Assembly (NCBI GenBank): GCA_964030475.1
Contig: CAXIPT010000002.1
Span: 16,004,305 to 16,068,304, forward strand
DNA: 64,000 nt
Direction of reading: 5' to 3'
Source of the DNA: Tethya wilhelma
Lineage: Eukaryota > Porifera > Demospongiae > Tethyida > Tethyidae
Part shown: one piece after another, positions 45,740-56,140 of the stretch
Layout of the letters: each line of letters starts with the position of its first letter
Numbering within the stretch: position 1 is the first letter of the stretch
Made by a program: the position numbers and the translations under genes
Notes under the pieces: generated by a model
What the model saw: only the letters and a program-made list of their open reading frames with translations
Databases searched by the model: none
What the model was told of the DNA's origin: nothing

Positions 45740-46917
45740 TCAACCTCCAGCATTGTTACTTGGATGTATGTGCCTTCTCCTTAGAGCTTTCTGGATGCTC
45801 CTGCATTGGTTGTTTCTCATGGCATTTTTGCTTCATGTGCCTCCCTTCACACATGATACAGCAGTGCCTGTACTTGCACAGCAGATTGTCCAACACCACC
45901 CATTTCCTGCTTCCCGTTGAAACGGCTTTGTCCTTGAAAGCCGTGTTGTAATGCCTCCATGTTGGAGTCTCTTTCTGCTCCCAATATCATAAGCATGTAT
46001 GCTGATCAACTCTGGGTAATTTTTACCCGTAACTGCTGCATAGACAGCAAAGCCCATGCCCTTAATTGGCTTTTGCTTCGCCCGGGCTATGGGAGTATGA
46101 TGTACTGTTGGGGCTTAGCCTCCACGCTCGGCCTGTCCAAAGCACCCACCTGCCAGCTCACCATACTCCCACCTGAGTGACTCTGGTTGTACGGAGGAGG
46201 TGGTCTCTGTATTCAGAGGATCCGGGGAGTCTTTGCATGTGGACACCAGAGAAGGAGGCGCATGGGACCTTTCTCAGCATCCATACCACTTTGATAATAT
46301 TTGCGGTAAATCTCACTACTTTGCCCGAGTAGACGTTTGACCTCTTTCTTCTTCCAAATGCATTGGTGGGCCAGAACTTTCTCTGCAACTACTTCCACAA
46401 GACTTCCTGCCTGACTTTGATAGTGCTTTCACAGTATCAACGTCACTTTGATAATGTCTGCTGAAAAGTTCATAGCTTTGCTTCAGCAGACGTTTGTAAT
46501 TCCCCATCAAGTTTACTTGTTGCGGCTCTCCCTTCTTCCAAATTCACATGTCACCATACTTGGGTATGGTGACTGTGCATCGGTAGGGCAGAACTGAAGT
46601 GAAGTACTTCAGAATTTTGCTTAATACAGCCATTATTCTGCAGTGAAAAAAACAATAAAATTAATAATCATCATCATCTATACGGTGCCCCAGTCGTACA
46701 GCTTTCTCGGAATAGTAGGGAGCCCCTCTCCCACCCAGATTCTCACCTGCTTTGCCACTGGTTGTGGCATCAACAAGCTCATCAGGCTCAGGATGCTTGA
46801 TGACACCGTGGTGGTCAGGCCATCACACAGGGCATTAGCTTGTGACGCCAGACTCTGAGCTGAGCTAGCCTGAAAGCAACTCTGTTTCTGATTAAAACTT
46901 GACATTCTATCTATCAT
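45740..46917 (-). pseudogene. Second DIRS-type ORF1 (gag-like) remnant
   Basis: At the 5' side: SLASQANALCDGLTTTVSSS, MSLLMPQPVAKQVRIWVGEG, LPTIPRKL. In the middle, two related blocks (KEVKRLLGQSSEIYRKYYQS and NYKRLLKQSYELFSRHYQSD) form a short internal repeat. Near the 3' end a cluster reads CKYRHCCIMCEGRHMKQKC (about 45835), the same Cys/His spacing class as the zinc finger in the 28-31 kb element. The frame changes several times. No RT is found next to it. Confidence 0.6.
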
Positions 46918-47718
46918 GTAAAAGCCTTTCTTATGCTAATTGCAATTGTGCTAACTCATTTTTTCCCGATAAATGATTAACAAACAATACACAAAAATAT
47001 CTGGCCAATCCAAAAAAGGCCACAAACGACACCTTCATATTGGAGTCTATGAGGGTTGGACAAGTCTGTAGTCCTTACAATTAATTTAAGCACACTGAGA
47101 GGATTCAAATGATAGCCACTTGAATTGGTTACAACGTAGGCCTGACTTGAACCACAATCATATAAATGACACTACTCACTGTACAGTTTGATTTAGTATT
47201 TCTGGTGCTCTAAATCAAAGCACCTCTGTTTCCAGGTTTTTGATCAATCTATAGCTATATATCATTTGAAAATAGTTCTACAATGGTGCTAATATTTGTT
47301 TGACATATCAGTAACAAACAATATGTGAAAATATCTGGTTAGTCCAAAAAAGCCACAAGAAGTCCCCAAAACACACCTTTATACTGGAGTCTATGAGGAT
47401 TTTGACAAGACTGTGGCCCTTAAAATCGATTACAGCACACTGAGAGGATATCCAGTTTGTTATAGTTTGGACTGACTTCGCCAAAACCGACAATATTCAC
47501 TGTATGTTTGGTTCAGTAGGTTTTTCAGGTGCTTTCAACTCTATCTCAGATTGAAACATAACAATGTATATATCATTTGAAAGTCGTCTATATTCTGATT
47601 GCAATGGTGCTTATTCTTTTTTTGTTTTTGTTTTTTGTTTTTTTGTATAACAAATCACTCATAATCAATATGCAAAATACTCCAAAAAGGCCCGGCCCCA
47701 CAAGACACAATTCTAAGT
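46865..47718. repeat. CTCTAAATCAAAGCAACTCT repeat array 3
   Basis: About three diverged units (GAAAGCAACTCTGTTTCTG; CTCTAAATCAAAGCACCTCTG; GGAGTCTATGAGG repeated). The last is interrupted by a CAGTGG-end MITE at 47719. Confidence 0.65.
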
Positions 47719-48062
47719 CAGTGGTGGATCTAGGATTTGTAAGGGGGGGGGGGGTCTAACCAATGCGGGTGCAGAGCACGCAAAAAATTTTGCTTAGTCA
47801 CGCCCACTTCTGGTTCGAAAAGCCCGCCTCTTTAGCATGGGTGCAGCTAAAATTTGCCAGACCTGAATGGCGAAAAAACAGCAAGAGACAGACAGAAACT
47901 GTTCAATCTTCCACAAAAAAACTGAAATTTTGAGTTGCTTTTCTTTTGAAAGGGAGATCTTTGACGCTACTTTTCCATTTATATTGCTGTATGGGTAACC
48001 ATGGTTTTCAGCTGAAAGGGGGAATCAATGTATCCCTTGGACCTCCCCCTAGATCTGCCACT
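47719..48062. mobile_element. CAGTGG-end MITE, copy A
   Basis: Left end CAGTGGTGGATCTAGGATTTG, right end (reverse complement) CAGTGGCAGATCTAGGGGG, 344 bp. The adjoining bases TAAGT are duplicated directly outside both ends. A second related end is at 33332. It is non-coding. Confidence 0.7.
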
Positions 48063-48955
48063 GTAAGTTGGTGTCAACATTTTTGTTCTCCAGGAATTCA
48101 TGAATTCACTATCCACTATTATGTGTATTAATTCTAAAATCTAGATCTATAAACTGTCAGTGGTACTGGCGCATTAATCTGCATTCTGAAGAGTTATGTT
48201 GACAGACAGGGTTTAACCAGAAAGTGTCAAAGCCAGAAATAAGAACTCTCATGTTTGTTTTGAAGGTGTTGATGGTAGCATTATGGTCTGTATATTCCTC
48301 CCCTAATATCACTGATGAGTGATCAATGTCAGAAGTTTGGAGACCGTGGGTTAAGTACGGAATTTGTCGGGGGAATACAAACTGACATTGATGTCAGGAA
48401 ATATGGCATGTGTTGGAGGCTACTGTATGGGACTTAAATTTTGGGAAACTTATTTCTCTCGGTTTTTGCTGAGAGAGCCTCACCCACGAAAATTATTTAA
48501 CAAAATTTTTTTTGAAAAATTTCCTCACGTGACAAAGTTGCATGCAAGCCTTAGCGCCTATTGAACACAAAGGGTTAACAAAAAGAAACGAGCTCTGAGC
48601 CAATCTCAATGTCTGCGGCAAACGGTGCTGTCAGTACTGTGACAGTGCCCCACTTTGGCTCTCAATGGTCTCACTCATCGGATTCACAGTCAAAGAGCAA
48701 CTAGATATCTAGCTTCCATCTTGAAACAGGTAGCCATTGCCAAATAACTCACGCTAGTGCTAGAGCTTCAATAATCTTATGGGTGCATTAAACTGTAGGC
48801 GTGGTGAATTATAGTATGCACTTCTGGTGGAACCATCCATTACCGCGAAATTTATTCAACAAAATGTTTGTGGAGCGCTATCCGTGAAATTTTGCAAAAA
48901 TTAAGTCACATAATTATGCTTTAATATGACAACTGTAAGTTAAATGGGAACTAGG
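48063..48955. other. No gene recognised
   Basis: AT-rich. Fragments with CACGAAAATTATTTAAC and CCGCGAAATTTATTCAAC resemble pieces of the GGGAAATTTCGTGGG-type MITE termini. Confidence 0.35.
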
Positions 48956-48959
48956 ACTA

Positions 48960-49476
48960 TATACAGAGATATGCTTTTAAGTCAGTGATATAAAGATAAT
49001 CTTGTAGCTTTAATTGTTGATGAAGCACTTTGTGTTAAGTTGTAGGGAGGAGAACCATTTAAGAAGATGGGTGATGTCGTTCCTACCAATGTGTGCCTTA
49101 GAGCACTTACATAATATACTGCCACTCTTACAACTGAAAATACCATGTTTGCCAATGCTTATTAATGAAGAATCCCATATTAATATCACTACTTTCCAAT
49201 CATCGAAATATATTTCTAAAAGTTGAGCCTATGGATTTGAATAATAATGAATTATCTGATATGTTGAGTAGTGAGTTGAAGTCTAAACGTCACGGTTTTC
49301 GTTTTGTACATAAATACAGAGACTGTTTTGACTTATACAACACAACTTGGGAGAATCAATTTCTAGCTATGCCAATTGAATACTCCAACATTTCACAGTT
49401 TAGAAGTGTATTGTCTTGTGCAAAAAAAATGAAAAAGAGAACAGGTACTCTTCTTTTTGAAAGTTATTGGTGGTAA
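48960..49476 (+). pseudogene. RecQ-family DNA helicase fragment, broken
   Basis: The reading NLVALIVDEALCVKL (about 49000) matches the Walker B / DEAH region of RecQ-like helicases, with Leu where His is expected. It is followed by KKMGDVVPTNVCLRALT, then in another frame ISLLSNHRNIFLKVEPMD and RHGFRFVHKYRDCFDLYN, as in the segment leading into the second RecA-like lobe. In-frame stops lie near 49040, 49100 and 49165. Walker A is not found upstream, so this is a 5'-truncated relic. Confidence 0.7.
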
Positions 49477-49524
49477 TCTATGCCTAGTTATTGTAGGAGT
49501 CGACTGTCCTTACAAGTAATTAAG

Positions 49525-49870
49525 CCTCAGAGGATTATGGTAGTCATTTTGTCTGTGTGTCTGTTACTAGATTATCTGCAGCTCTGTGATCCAAACAGAA
49601 GGTACTTACGTTCATGAATCGAAATTATCTAGATATTTATTGTATAGAATCTTACAAAACGCTGAGGCTTTTGTGCTTCTTTGAACTCTTAGCTTCAAAA
49701 CCACACCCATCGTTCACGCCCATGTATAGTGTGCGTTATCTAGAAATACAGTTGGACACCATCAGATCATAGCTCTGGATCTGATCAGGATGTGCTTGGT
49801 TTGGTTGGCTTAGCTGCTTGCACAGGTAAGTAACTTAATTGATTGTAGGTTAAATTTACTGAGATAATAT
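49525..49870 (+). repeat. Dispersed repeat (GT-poor), copy 4
   Basis: GAGGATTATGGTAGTCATTTTGTCTGTGTG, CTGTTACTAGATTATCTG, GGTACTTACGTTCATGAATCG, GCACAGGTAAGTAACTTAATTG. Confidence 0.65.
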
Positions 49871-50340
49871 TTTGTAAAACTATGCATCATAGTTTACTTC
49901 TTAATTCAAATGTGTCAGTGTTTCATCATGTCATGCAGTGTGGATCAGGCTAGCTGAATATCAGCTTTAGAGCAGTATAAAAATTAGTATAACCGTTCAA
50001 GTTTTGATTTTCTTATTGAGCTAGCTAGATCTATTGGCTCAGAACTAGGCTGACAGACGGATTATTGCTTTATGTGTGACTTATTGCTGCTTCATCAGAC
50101 TGAGAGTTGTGATGTGGCTGTGACAGTGTCACTGTGCACCTATAAGGTGATTGTGTTTCAAATACATGAACTCGTAGTACTCATGTAGCACTCTTATACA
50201 GTGTAATATGCATGCACTAGCTAGCTAGTTCAATGTGCCAAGGCGCTTGTGTACCATTGGTGCCGTCATTCATTAATTGGGGAATATGTCCCAGAGAGTT
50301 AAATTAAGAACTGGCAGAGATGCTCAAGCCATATTATATC

Positions 50341-50722
50341 CAGGGGCGTAGCCAGGATTTTAGAAAAGGGGGAGCAATAAATACCCTGTGCACGAAGCGC
50401 GCCCAAAATTTTGCGCAACCGGAAACCACACCCACTTAATTAGCTAATTTTAGCCCCTCCCATTCATTAAATCGAGCAGTAGCACGCGCTCGCTAGATCG
50501 AACGCTCTCTAAAGCCTTGTAGCAGTAAATAGAAAGCTTCTAATAGTTGTTCTGGATTGAATTCTGGCCAAAGATGAGTGCTGTACGTGTTGCTAAGTAA
50601 GTGAACAAAAAATTATTACAAACTAAAAAATAGCGCATTATAAAACCTACGTGTAAATTTTGCGAGACAAAAAAAGGGGGTGCAAATGCACCTTTAGCAC
50701 CCCCCTGGCTACGCCACTGATA
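50341..50722. mobile_element. CAGTGGCGTAGCCAGG-end MITE, copy B
   Basis: Left end CAGGGGCGTAGCCAGGATTTTAG, right end (reverse complement) CAGTGGCGTAGCCAGGGGGG. ATATC lies directly outside both ends. 382 bp, non-coding. Confidence 0.75.
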
Positions 50723-53480
50723 TCAAGGCAAGGGTGCACAAAACTGATGAATTATTCTATTAATGATTCACAATGTCGAAGAGAATACTTATTTCAAGGT
50801 ATTCTTAGTTATTATCAAGAAACTGAACTAACTGGTTGTAACTATTGTGACAAAATTATGTACAAAGTCTTATAATGCCTTCGTATGCGAAGTTGATTAA
50901 ATTAAAGTTAAAAATTTTTTGAGATAAAAATTAATGTTATTGACTGTGTGCTTAATCTTCTAGCTTTTCCATTATGCCATGCTTGATATCAAATGAGTTG
51001 TACTTTCTTCCAGCTTTGTATGCAAATAATTTATTTCTTTTTCAAAAACTTTCAATACTTGTCAAAGTTTTCCCAAAAGCAGGCAATTGATGGCGATCAG
51101 ATTTAGATGTATGTGCTATCTGTACTTCAAATGCTTGGGCATACATTATGAACAACACCTAAACTCTGTCTAGCCTTTTGAATTGTTTTTATGTTTACAT
51201 TGGGCCCAATGTGTCTCAGCATATTATCAATCTTTGGTTCAAGTGTTCCATATGGAGATCACATGGAATATTGGCCCCAGGTCCCCCCTTTGTGTTGACA
51301 CACCTTGCAAACAGTAATTGAGCTTACATGCATGGTGTGCATGGGTGCATGAGTTGGTGTAATAGAGAGGTGTGTTTGTATCGTTACAGTGTAGTGAATT
51401 AGATGGAAAAGTAAAATCTCTGTTGCTGACTTTCATGCATGCACTGATTGTTGTTTTGGTGTCTGATTATGTTGATATGTGTTGTGGTACATTTCTGGAT
51501 TGCATGTCTCTTTGGGTGGATCGAATGTTGATTGCTACATGCTCATTGGTAGATGATCTACAGGTGTTGTTGGTTATTTTAGCTGCTGACTGGAGTCAGA
51601 CAGTCACTCTCTGCAACTGTTGTGCATGCAGGACACTACATCCCTACTGGAAACTTTAAGGTACTATGCGTGGTATTCTTGTTGTTCATTTTAACTATAT
51701 AGTGAGCTTTAATTCCCAAGTTACTCTTTCTGTAGATCCCTCTGTATAGGTGTAATGGTTTGGCTCCTGTTTAACACTCCTGAACTGTTTTTGAACTGTT
51801 GTCATAATTGGGGGGTGTTTTTTAGTTTGGTTTTCCTCCTCCTATTTTGCTCACAGAGTTGTTTTTGCATCAGCATGGCAGCCGCATACTAATACTCTTC
51901 ATGAGAGCTGTTTCAGCTCATCCCATGTTTTCTTTTTTCTTCTCTAAAGTGTTCAGTCCTATCTGTTGGTTGTTTGTTTCGGTTTGTTTGTCACTTGTTC
52001 CATAAGTCTCACTCTTGTTTTCTTTGCTGTCGTTGCAACTTCACTTGCCTATTACCCCACCTCATATTAGCGATTTCCAACCTATGTATTTTGCATAATG
52101 CAGCTATTGTCTAGTACTCTGGTTGAACTGAGTTGCACTTGCATTTAATAAGCTGGTCACAAAAGTCTTGAGTGACAGGCAATCGATCATCTCAGCGTTT
52201 GTTGAGTTGAAATTGGTCAAGTTATGAGCATGCGTAATCAGGTGACTGCAAATAGCCATACAAAACATACGGAGGAAAATGTTTATGGGAATCAGTGGAC
52301 CACGTGGCACTATTGACAGGCTTATTTTGATCAAAAGCTATTCCGTGGATGATAAAGACACTACTAGCTAATGTGACACCTGTTAAGGTAACTTAGGGTG
52401 CTGATTTCGAACTTGGTGTACTGTTTTCACTCTAAATATAATTCTAGTATAGAAAGTGGGCAAAACTTAAAGAAAAGTTGATAATAAAAACATTATGGAA
52501 GAGTTTGAAAAGTGTTTTAAGCTGGAATGTGTTTCATAGGTTGAAGAGACTGTTTTATTGGCAAAAAACCAAAGGTAATATTTTAATAACTTGTGGAATT
52601 CGAATAAATGGGGAAAATGTTACATTTAATGGGTTTACTCCAGGGTGCATGGTGGGAGGCACTATTAGAAGTAACCATATAACTTTAGAAGTTTCTACTC
52701 AGCATCGCTGGCCCAGTTTGTTAAGCTGCTGCACGAGTTAGTTAAGTACTCTTTTGCCAAAGGGTATTTGAAGCCATAGAATTGCAATCATTTTTTATCG
52801 TCTGAAAGTAGAATCTTTATTGAACATTTTGGTGAGAAAGTTTGACATTCATGTCTCAATTTAAAATTGGTAAATCATAGATAATGTAGGCTAATGAATG
52901 TGAAACATTTCCGTTTACGTAAAAATTGTATGACGCAAACATTGCAGCGACCACGTATATAGTGTAATGGATAGGTGCAACGGATTTCCGTGTATTTCTA
53001 ATTTGAACTGTTCTATGAAAAGTATTGCATGGAGCTTCTTCATTCCATTGTTTCTCTATGGATAACAATCTGTGGACATTCCTTCGCAAAAGAGTGGAAC
53101 TCCAAGTTTGAAAAGAAATATTTCAAAGGAATATGGAGAGCCTGAAATCCGAATCCCTTCAGCTTTGGATTATTGCCAACTTCTTTCTCCCAGTCAAAAA
53201 ACTGATCAATCATCTGAGTGATGGGAAGAGAGAGGTTGGGTGATCCTGTGGTAAATCTTTGTTTTCAGTCACAAGGGTTGTTTCACGTAAGTACTGTGTT
53301 GGGTTTTCCCAGGGAATCTTTTGCAAATGTCATTTTTTTTCTTCTATCAAAAAATGACCGTGCCCTTTTCCTTCGTTTCTTGTGTTTCTTATCCATCACA
53401 CAACTCTAATTGGGACAAAAATTAAATACCATATTCAAAACTTAGTGAATAAGCCTTTGGATGCATGTACATATTGCATA
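50723..53480. other. No recognised gene
   Basis: Several ORFs of 60-95 aa (51372-51659, 52478-52741, 53218-53409) have no recognisable domain. About 52730-52870 is repeated at 60975-61080 (CACGAGTTAGTTAA, TTTGCCAAAG, AGCCATAGAATTGCAATCATTTTT), so part of this region is a dispersed repeat. Confidence 0.4.
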
Positions 53481-53900
53481 TTCCCAGTACGGTAATACTG
53501 GGTACATAGGGATGGCCCATTAGCGCAATACAAATATTTAAGTGAATAACTCTGCAAAAACTAAGTGCTTGGCACTAAAAGGCTTTTTAAGCTATTATTT
53601 AGCTCTTTCTCTTTCTAATGAGCCCTAAAACATGGCCTAAAACCATCACTAAAGTATCAAACTAAAATATGCCAAACCTCCAATTTTCTCCATCTTCTTC
53701 TTTTTCTATCCTGGCTCAACTTTTCTCAGAGACTATTCACTTTTGCCGTCGGTTTTTTGCCTGTCTCTCATTGAATTGCGAGATACAAGGTGAAAAGCGC
53801 CTCCTCCATATGGCGGCCATTAATTTCTAAACTCATGTATTATTCATAAGCTAGCTAGCCTAACAACTATTTCCATATCCAAGTGTGTGCTATTTGCACG
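53481..53900 (+). mobile_element. CCCAGTAC element, copy 4 (left part only)
   Basis: TTCCCAGTACGGTAATACTGGG start, AGCCCTAAAACATGGCCTAAAACC, a reduced TTC tract and CTCCATATGGCGGCCATTAATTTC. The long palindrome is missing. Confidence 0.7.
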
Positions 53901-53954
53901 CGAATTCAAGAAATTTACGGGCAGTCCGGAGCGCCATGCCGCATGCGCGGGTAA

Positions 53955-54400
53955 TTGCATGGCCAAACAATTGCTGGGCTTGCTAGTCAGTTGTTTGATA
54001 CCCTTGAGCACTGCTTTGCTGGTAACTTTAAGAAGTTATCCACAATAAGAGAGAGGATGTGGGAACAATACTACCAGCTACGATCAAGTGAGAATTTTAC
54101 TAAGACCTGGAGAGCATTTTTAGAGCAATGTGATACCAGTCCATCGCTAACACTCTACCAGCAATTTAAAGATATAGTATTTGACCACCTCATCACACAC
54201 CATTTCCCCCCTAATCCTACACCAACACAATGTCATGTAGAAGTACAACCATTAGATTACCAAGAAAAGAATGCACTAAGATATGTATGAGGATATTTAA
54301 CCAGACATCTTTATCGAAAACTAAGTAATTCCACGCACCCTTGCAAAGATGAGTTGTGTTTATGCCTCACAGAGATGAATGATGTGGAACCATAAGACAT
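53955..54400 (+). pseudogene. Uncharacterised ORF, probably transposon-associated, with an in-frame stop
   Basis: The 111-residue frame (MHGQTIAGLASQLFDTLEHC ... ENFTKTWRAFLEQC ... ITHHFPPNPTPTQCHVE) ends at ALRYV followed by TGA. The same frame then continues with GYLTRHLYRKLSNSTHP and LCLCLTEMND. The block around the stop (RYV-x-GYL) reads like one continuous protein interrupted by a single nonsense codon. I have only a vague sense of similarity to transposon-linked proteins of marine invertebrates and give no function. Confidence 0.45.
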
Positions 54401-54711
54401 GAAAAAAGAATCAAGTGATTGATGGGATTAATGGACTGAAGCACGTAACAAACATGACTTACATGACAGTACTGAGTGCAGAGCTGGAGCTGAGGAAGTG
54501 GATTAAGAATTAAGAATAGTGGCCAAGACCTTAATCTTCTGAAAGCTAGAGAAGTTATTACTGAAGATGAAGACGTACAATTCTATTGGACCATGATTTC
54601 TTCCGACTGGACAGTGAATATCTCAACTGAGCTCCTTAAACGATGTGGTCACGTTTATAATGACGCAATCATTCACATGCGTTCGTTTTGGATCATTTCC
54701 GGGGTACGGGG

Positions 54712-54719
54712 TATAAATA
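54712..54719 (+). promoter_or_regulatory. TATA box (TATAAATA) upstream of the RGG/cysteine-rich gene
   Basis: Sequence GGGGTACGGGGTATAAATAGAAG. The first ATGs downstream are at 54776 and 54936. A GC-rich surround in AT-rich DNA supports a core promoter. Confidence 0.5.
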
Positions 54720-54935
54720 GAAGAATCCCCTGACACCACCTTTGACCTTTTGGCAAGCCGTTAAAAATTGTCGTCATGGCGCTTGCACAGCTCCTTTTTT
54801 CTTTTTGTCACAACTGCACACAACGACACTTACCTTACACAAAACACGTGCACAGTAGTCGTGGTTACAATTCTAAACGCAGCTGCTCTATGTTTTTGTC
54901 TAAACTCTACAAACAGTTTGTTTTTTCCTGTGGTC

Positions 54936-55810
54936 ATGGCTACGTCGAGCATTAGTGACAGCTGTCCAGCAACTGAGGTACTTAGGAGTATTTGTATCAA
55001 GAGCATTTTACACCACCAATATTATTATAGTAACAATATTATTTATTTATACATAATCCAACATTATCCAACAGATGCATGTCAGTTTCCCAGGTGAAAC
55101 ACCATCTTCCAGCTTCTTAGCTAAGCTGCGGGCTTTGTGTGAGGAGTCAAGTGTTAACCTAACTGTTTCACAGCCTCCTACGAAACGGTTTCGTCTGGAA
55201 AGTAAAAAAAAAAGAAATTTATTATAATTAAGTTTTAAAATAATGTTTAATGCACAGTACCTTCAGCTGCAAGCTCTTCAGCACATGGTAGGGTACCAGG
55301 ACGAGGTCGTGGTCGTGGTCGTGGTCGTGGTCGAGGCAGTGGAACAGTTAGAGGAGGTCGTAGTCGTGGTGGAGGAGCTGTAGGTGGTGGTGGAGACAGG
55401 CCAGGTATCTACGGGTACACTGATACCCATCCAACGCTTGGTGGAGACAATCACTGCAAAGAGTGCTTCTACAGCCCCTGTGTTGTTGTCCAAGAGCCTT
55501 GTTTTTCGTGTGGGGCGTGGTTCAAAAGATGAAAATAATATATATAAGCGGTACCCACAGGAAATTTTGGCGGGTGCTTAATGAGTTGGGTGTCTGGAAG
55601 TATCCAATTAAGTTACAAGCTCAGAAAGGCACAGTGGACACGAGAAGACAACCCAAGAGAGATCATGCCTGCATGTGTTCCGAAAGTAAGTTAGAAGTGT
55701 AACTCAAAAGTATGCAGAACATTACACTAAAATCTAATTTCTTTATCAACAGGATATTCGTGATAGATACCCAAATCCTGATGGAATGTCCTAGACGGAC
55801 TATCAGTCAG
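54936..55810 (+). pseudogene. RGG-box, cysteine-rich gene (3-5 exons), frame-disrupted
   Basis: Three exons join in frame: 54936-54977 (MATSSISDSCPATE), 55075-55201 (ETPSSSFLAKLRALCEESS, ending in the basic PPTKRFRLE) and 55258-55532. The third has an RGG-like tract (GRGRGRGRGRGRGSG, VRGGRSRGGG) and then a cysteine cluster CKECFYSPCVVVQEPCFSCG. The TGA at 55530 is followed in other frames by KFWRVLNELGVWKYPI, then REIMPACVPK (GT donor at 55686), then exon DIRDRYPNPDGM from 55753. The last parts resemble the zinc-binding intracellular domain of P2X7 in pattern only (P-x-C...IR..YP...G). An RNA- or nucleic-acid-binding role is inferred from the RGG tract. At least one frameshift and one stop suggest decay, or introns I have not resolved. 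Confidence 0.5.
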
Positions 55811-55920
55811 ATTATGATGCTTCATATAGAATTTAAAATAGATTTTATTTTACCTCTTCTTTATCCTCCATCATCCTATCACCCCCTTTTATCATCGTCT
55901 ACAATAAAAAAAAGAAAATA

Positions 55921-56135
55921 AAAGAAGAGTGTGTGTGTGTGAGTGTGTGTGTGTGTGTGTGTGTAAAATGAATGAAGGTGAAGTCTTTTGTAAATGGGGT
56001 GGCTTTTATAAAAGCCGATTGAAAGAAGATTTTAGCAGTGAAGAGTGGTGCCAGGAAGGAGCATTGCTAGGGAAGAAGCCAAGAGCACAAGAGGATGACT
56101 ATCAATGATGTGAGAGGATGACTATCAATGATGAG
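55921..56135 (+). repeat. (GT)n microsatellite and a 20-bp tandem duplication between convergent genes
   Basis: (GT)n occupies about 55929-55965. GAGGATGACTATCAATGATG is repeated directly at about 56092 and 56114. A short ORF (55968-56108, MNEGEVFCKWGGFYKSRLKE) lies between; its status is unknown. Confidence 0.55.
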
Positions 56136-56140
56136 GGAGA

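Noticed and set aside
55278..55493. Minus-strand Ser/Thr-rich ORF
   Set aside because: Low-complexity antisense of the RGG tract.
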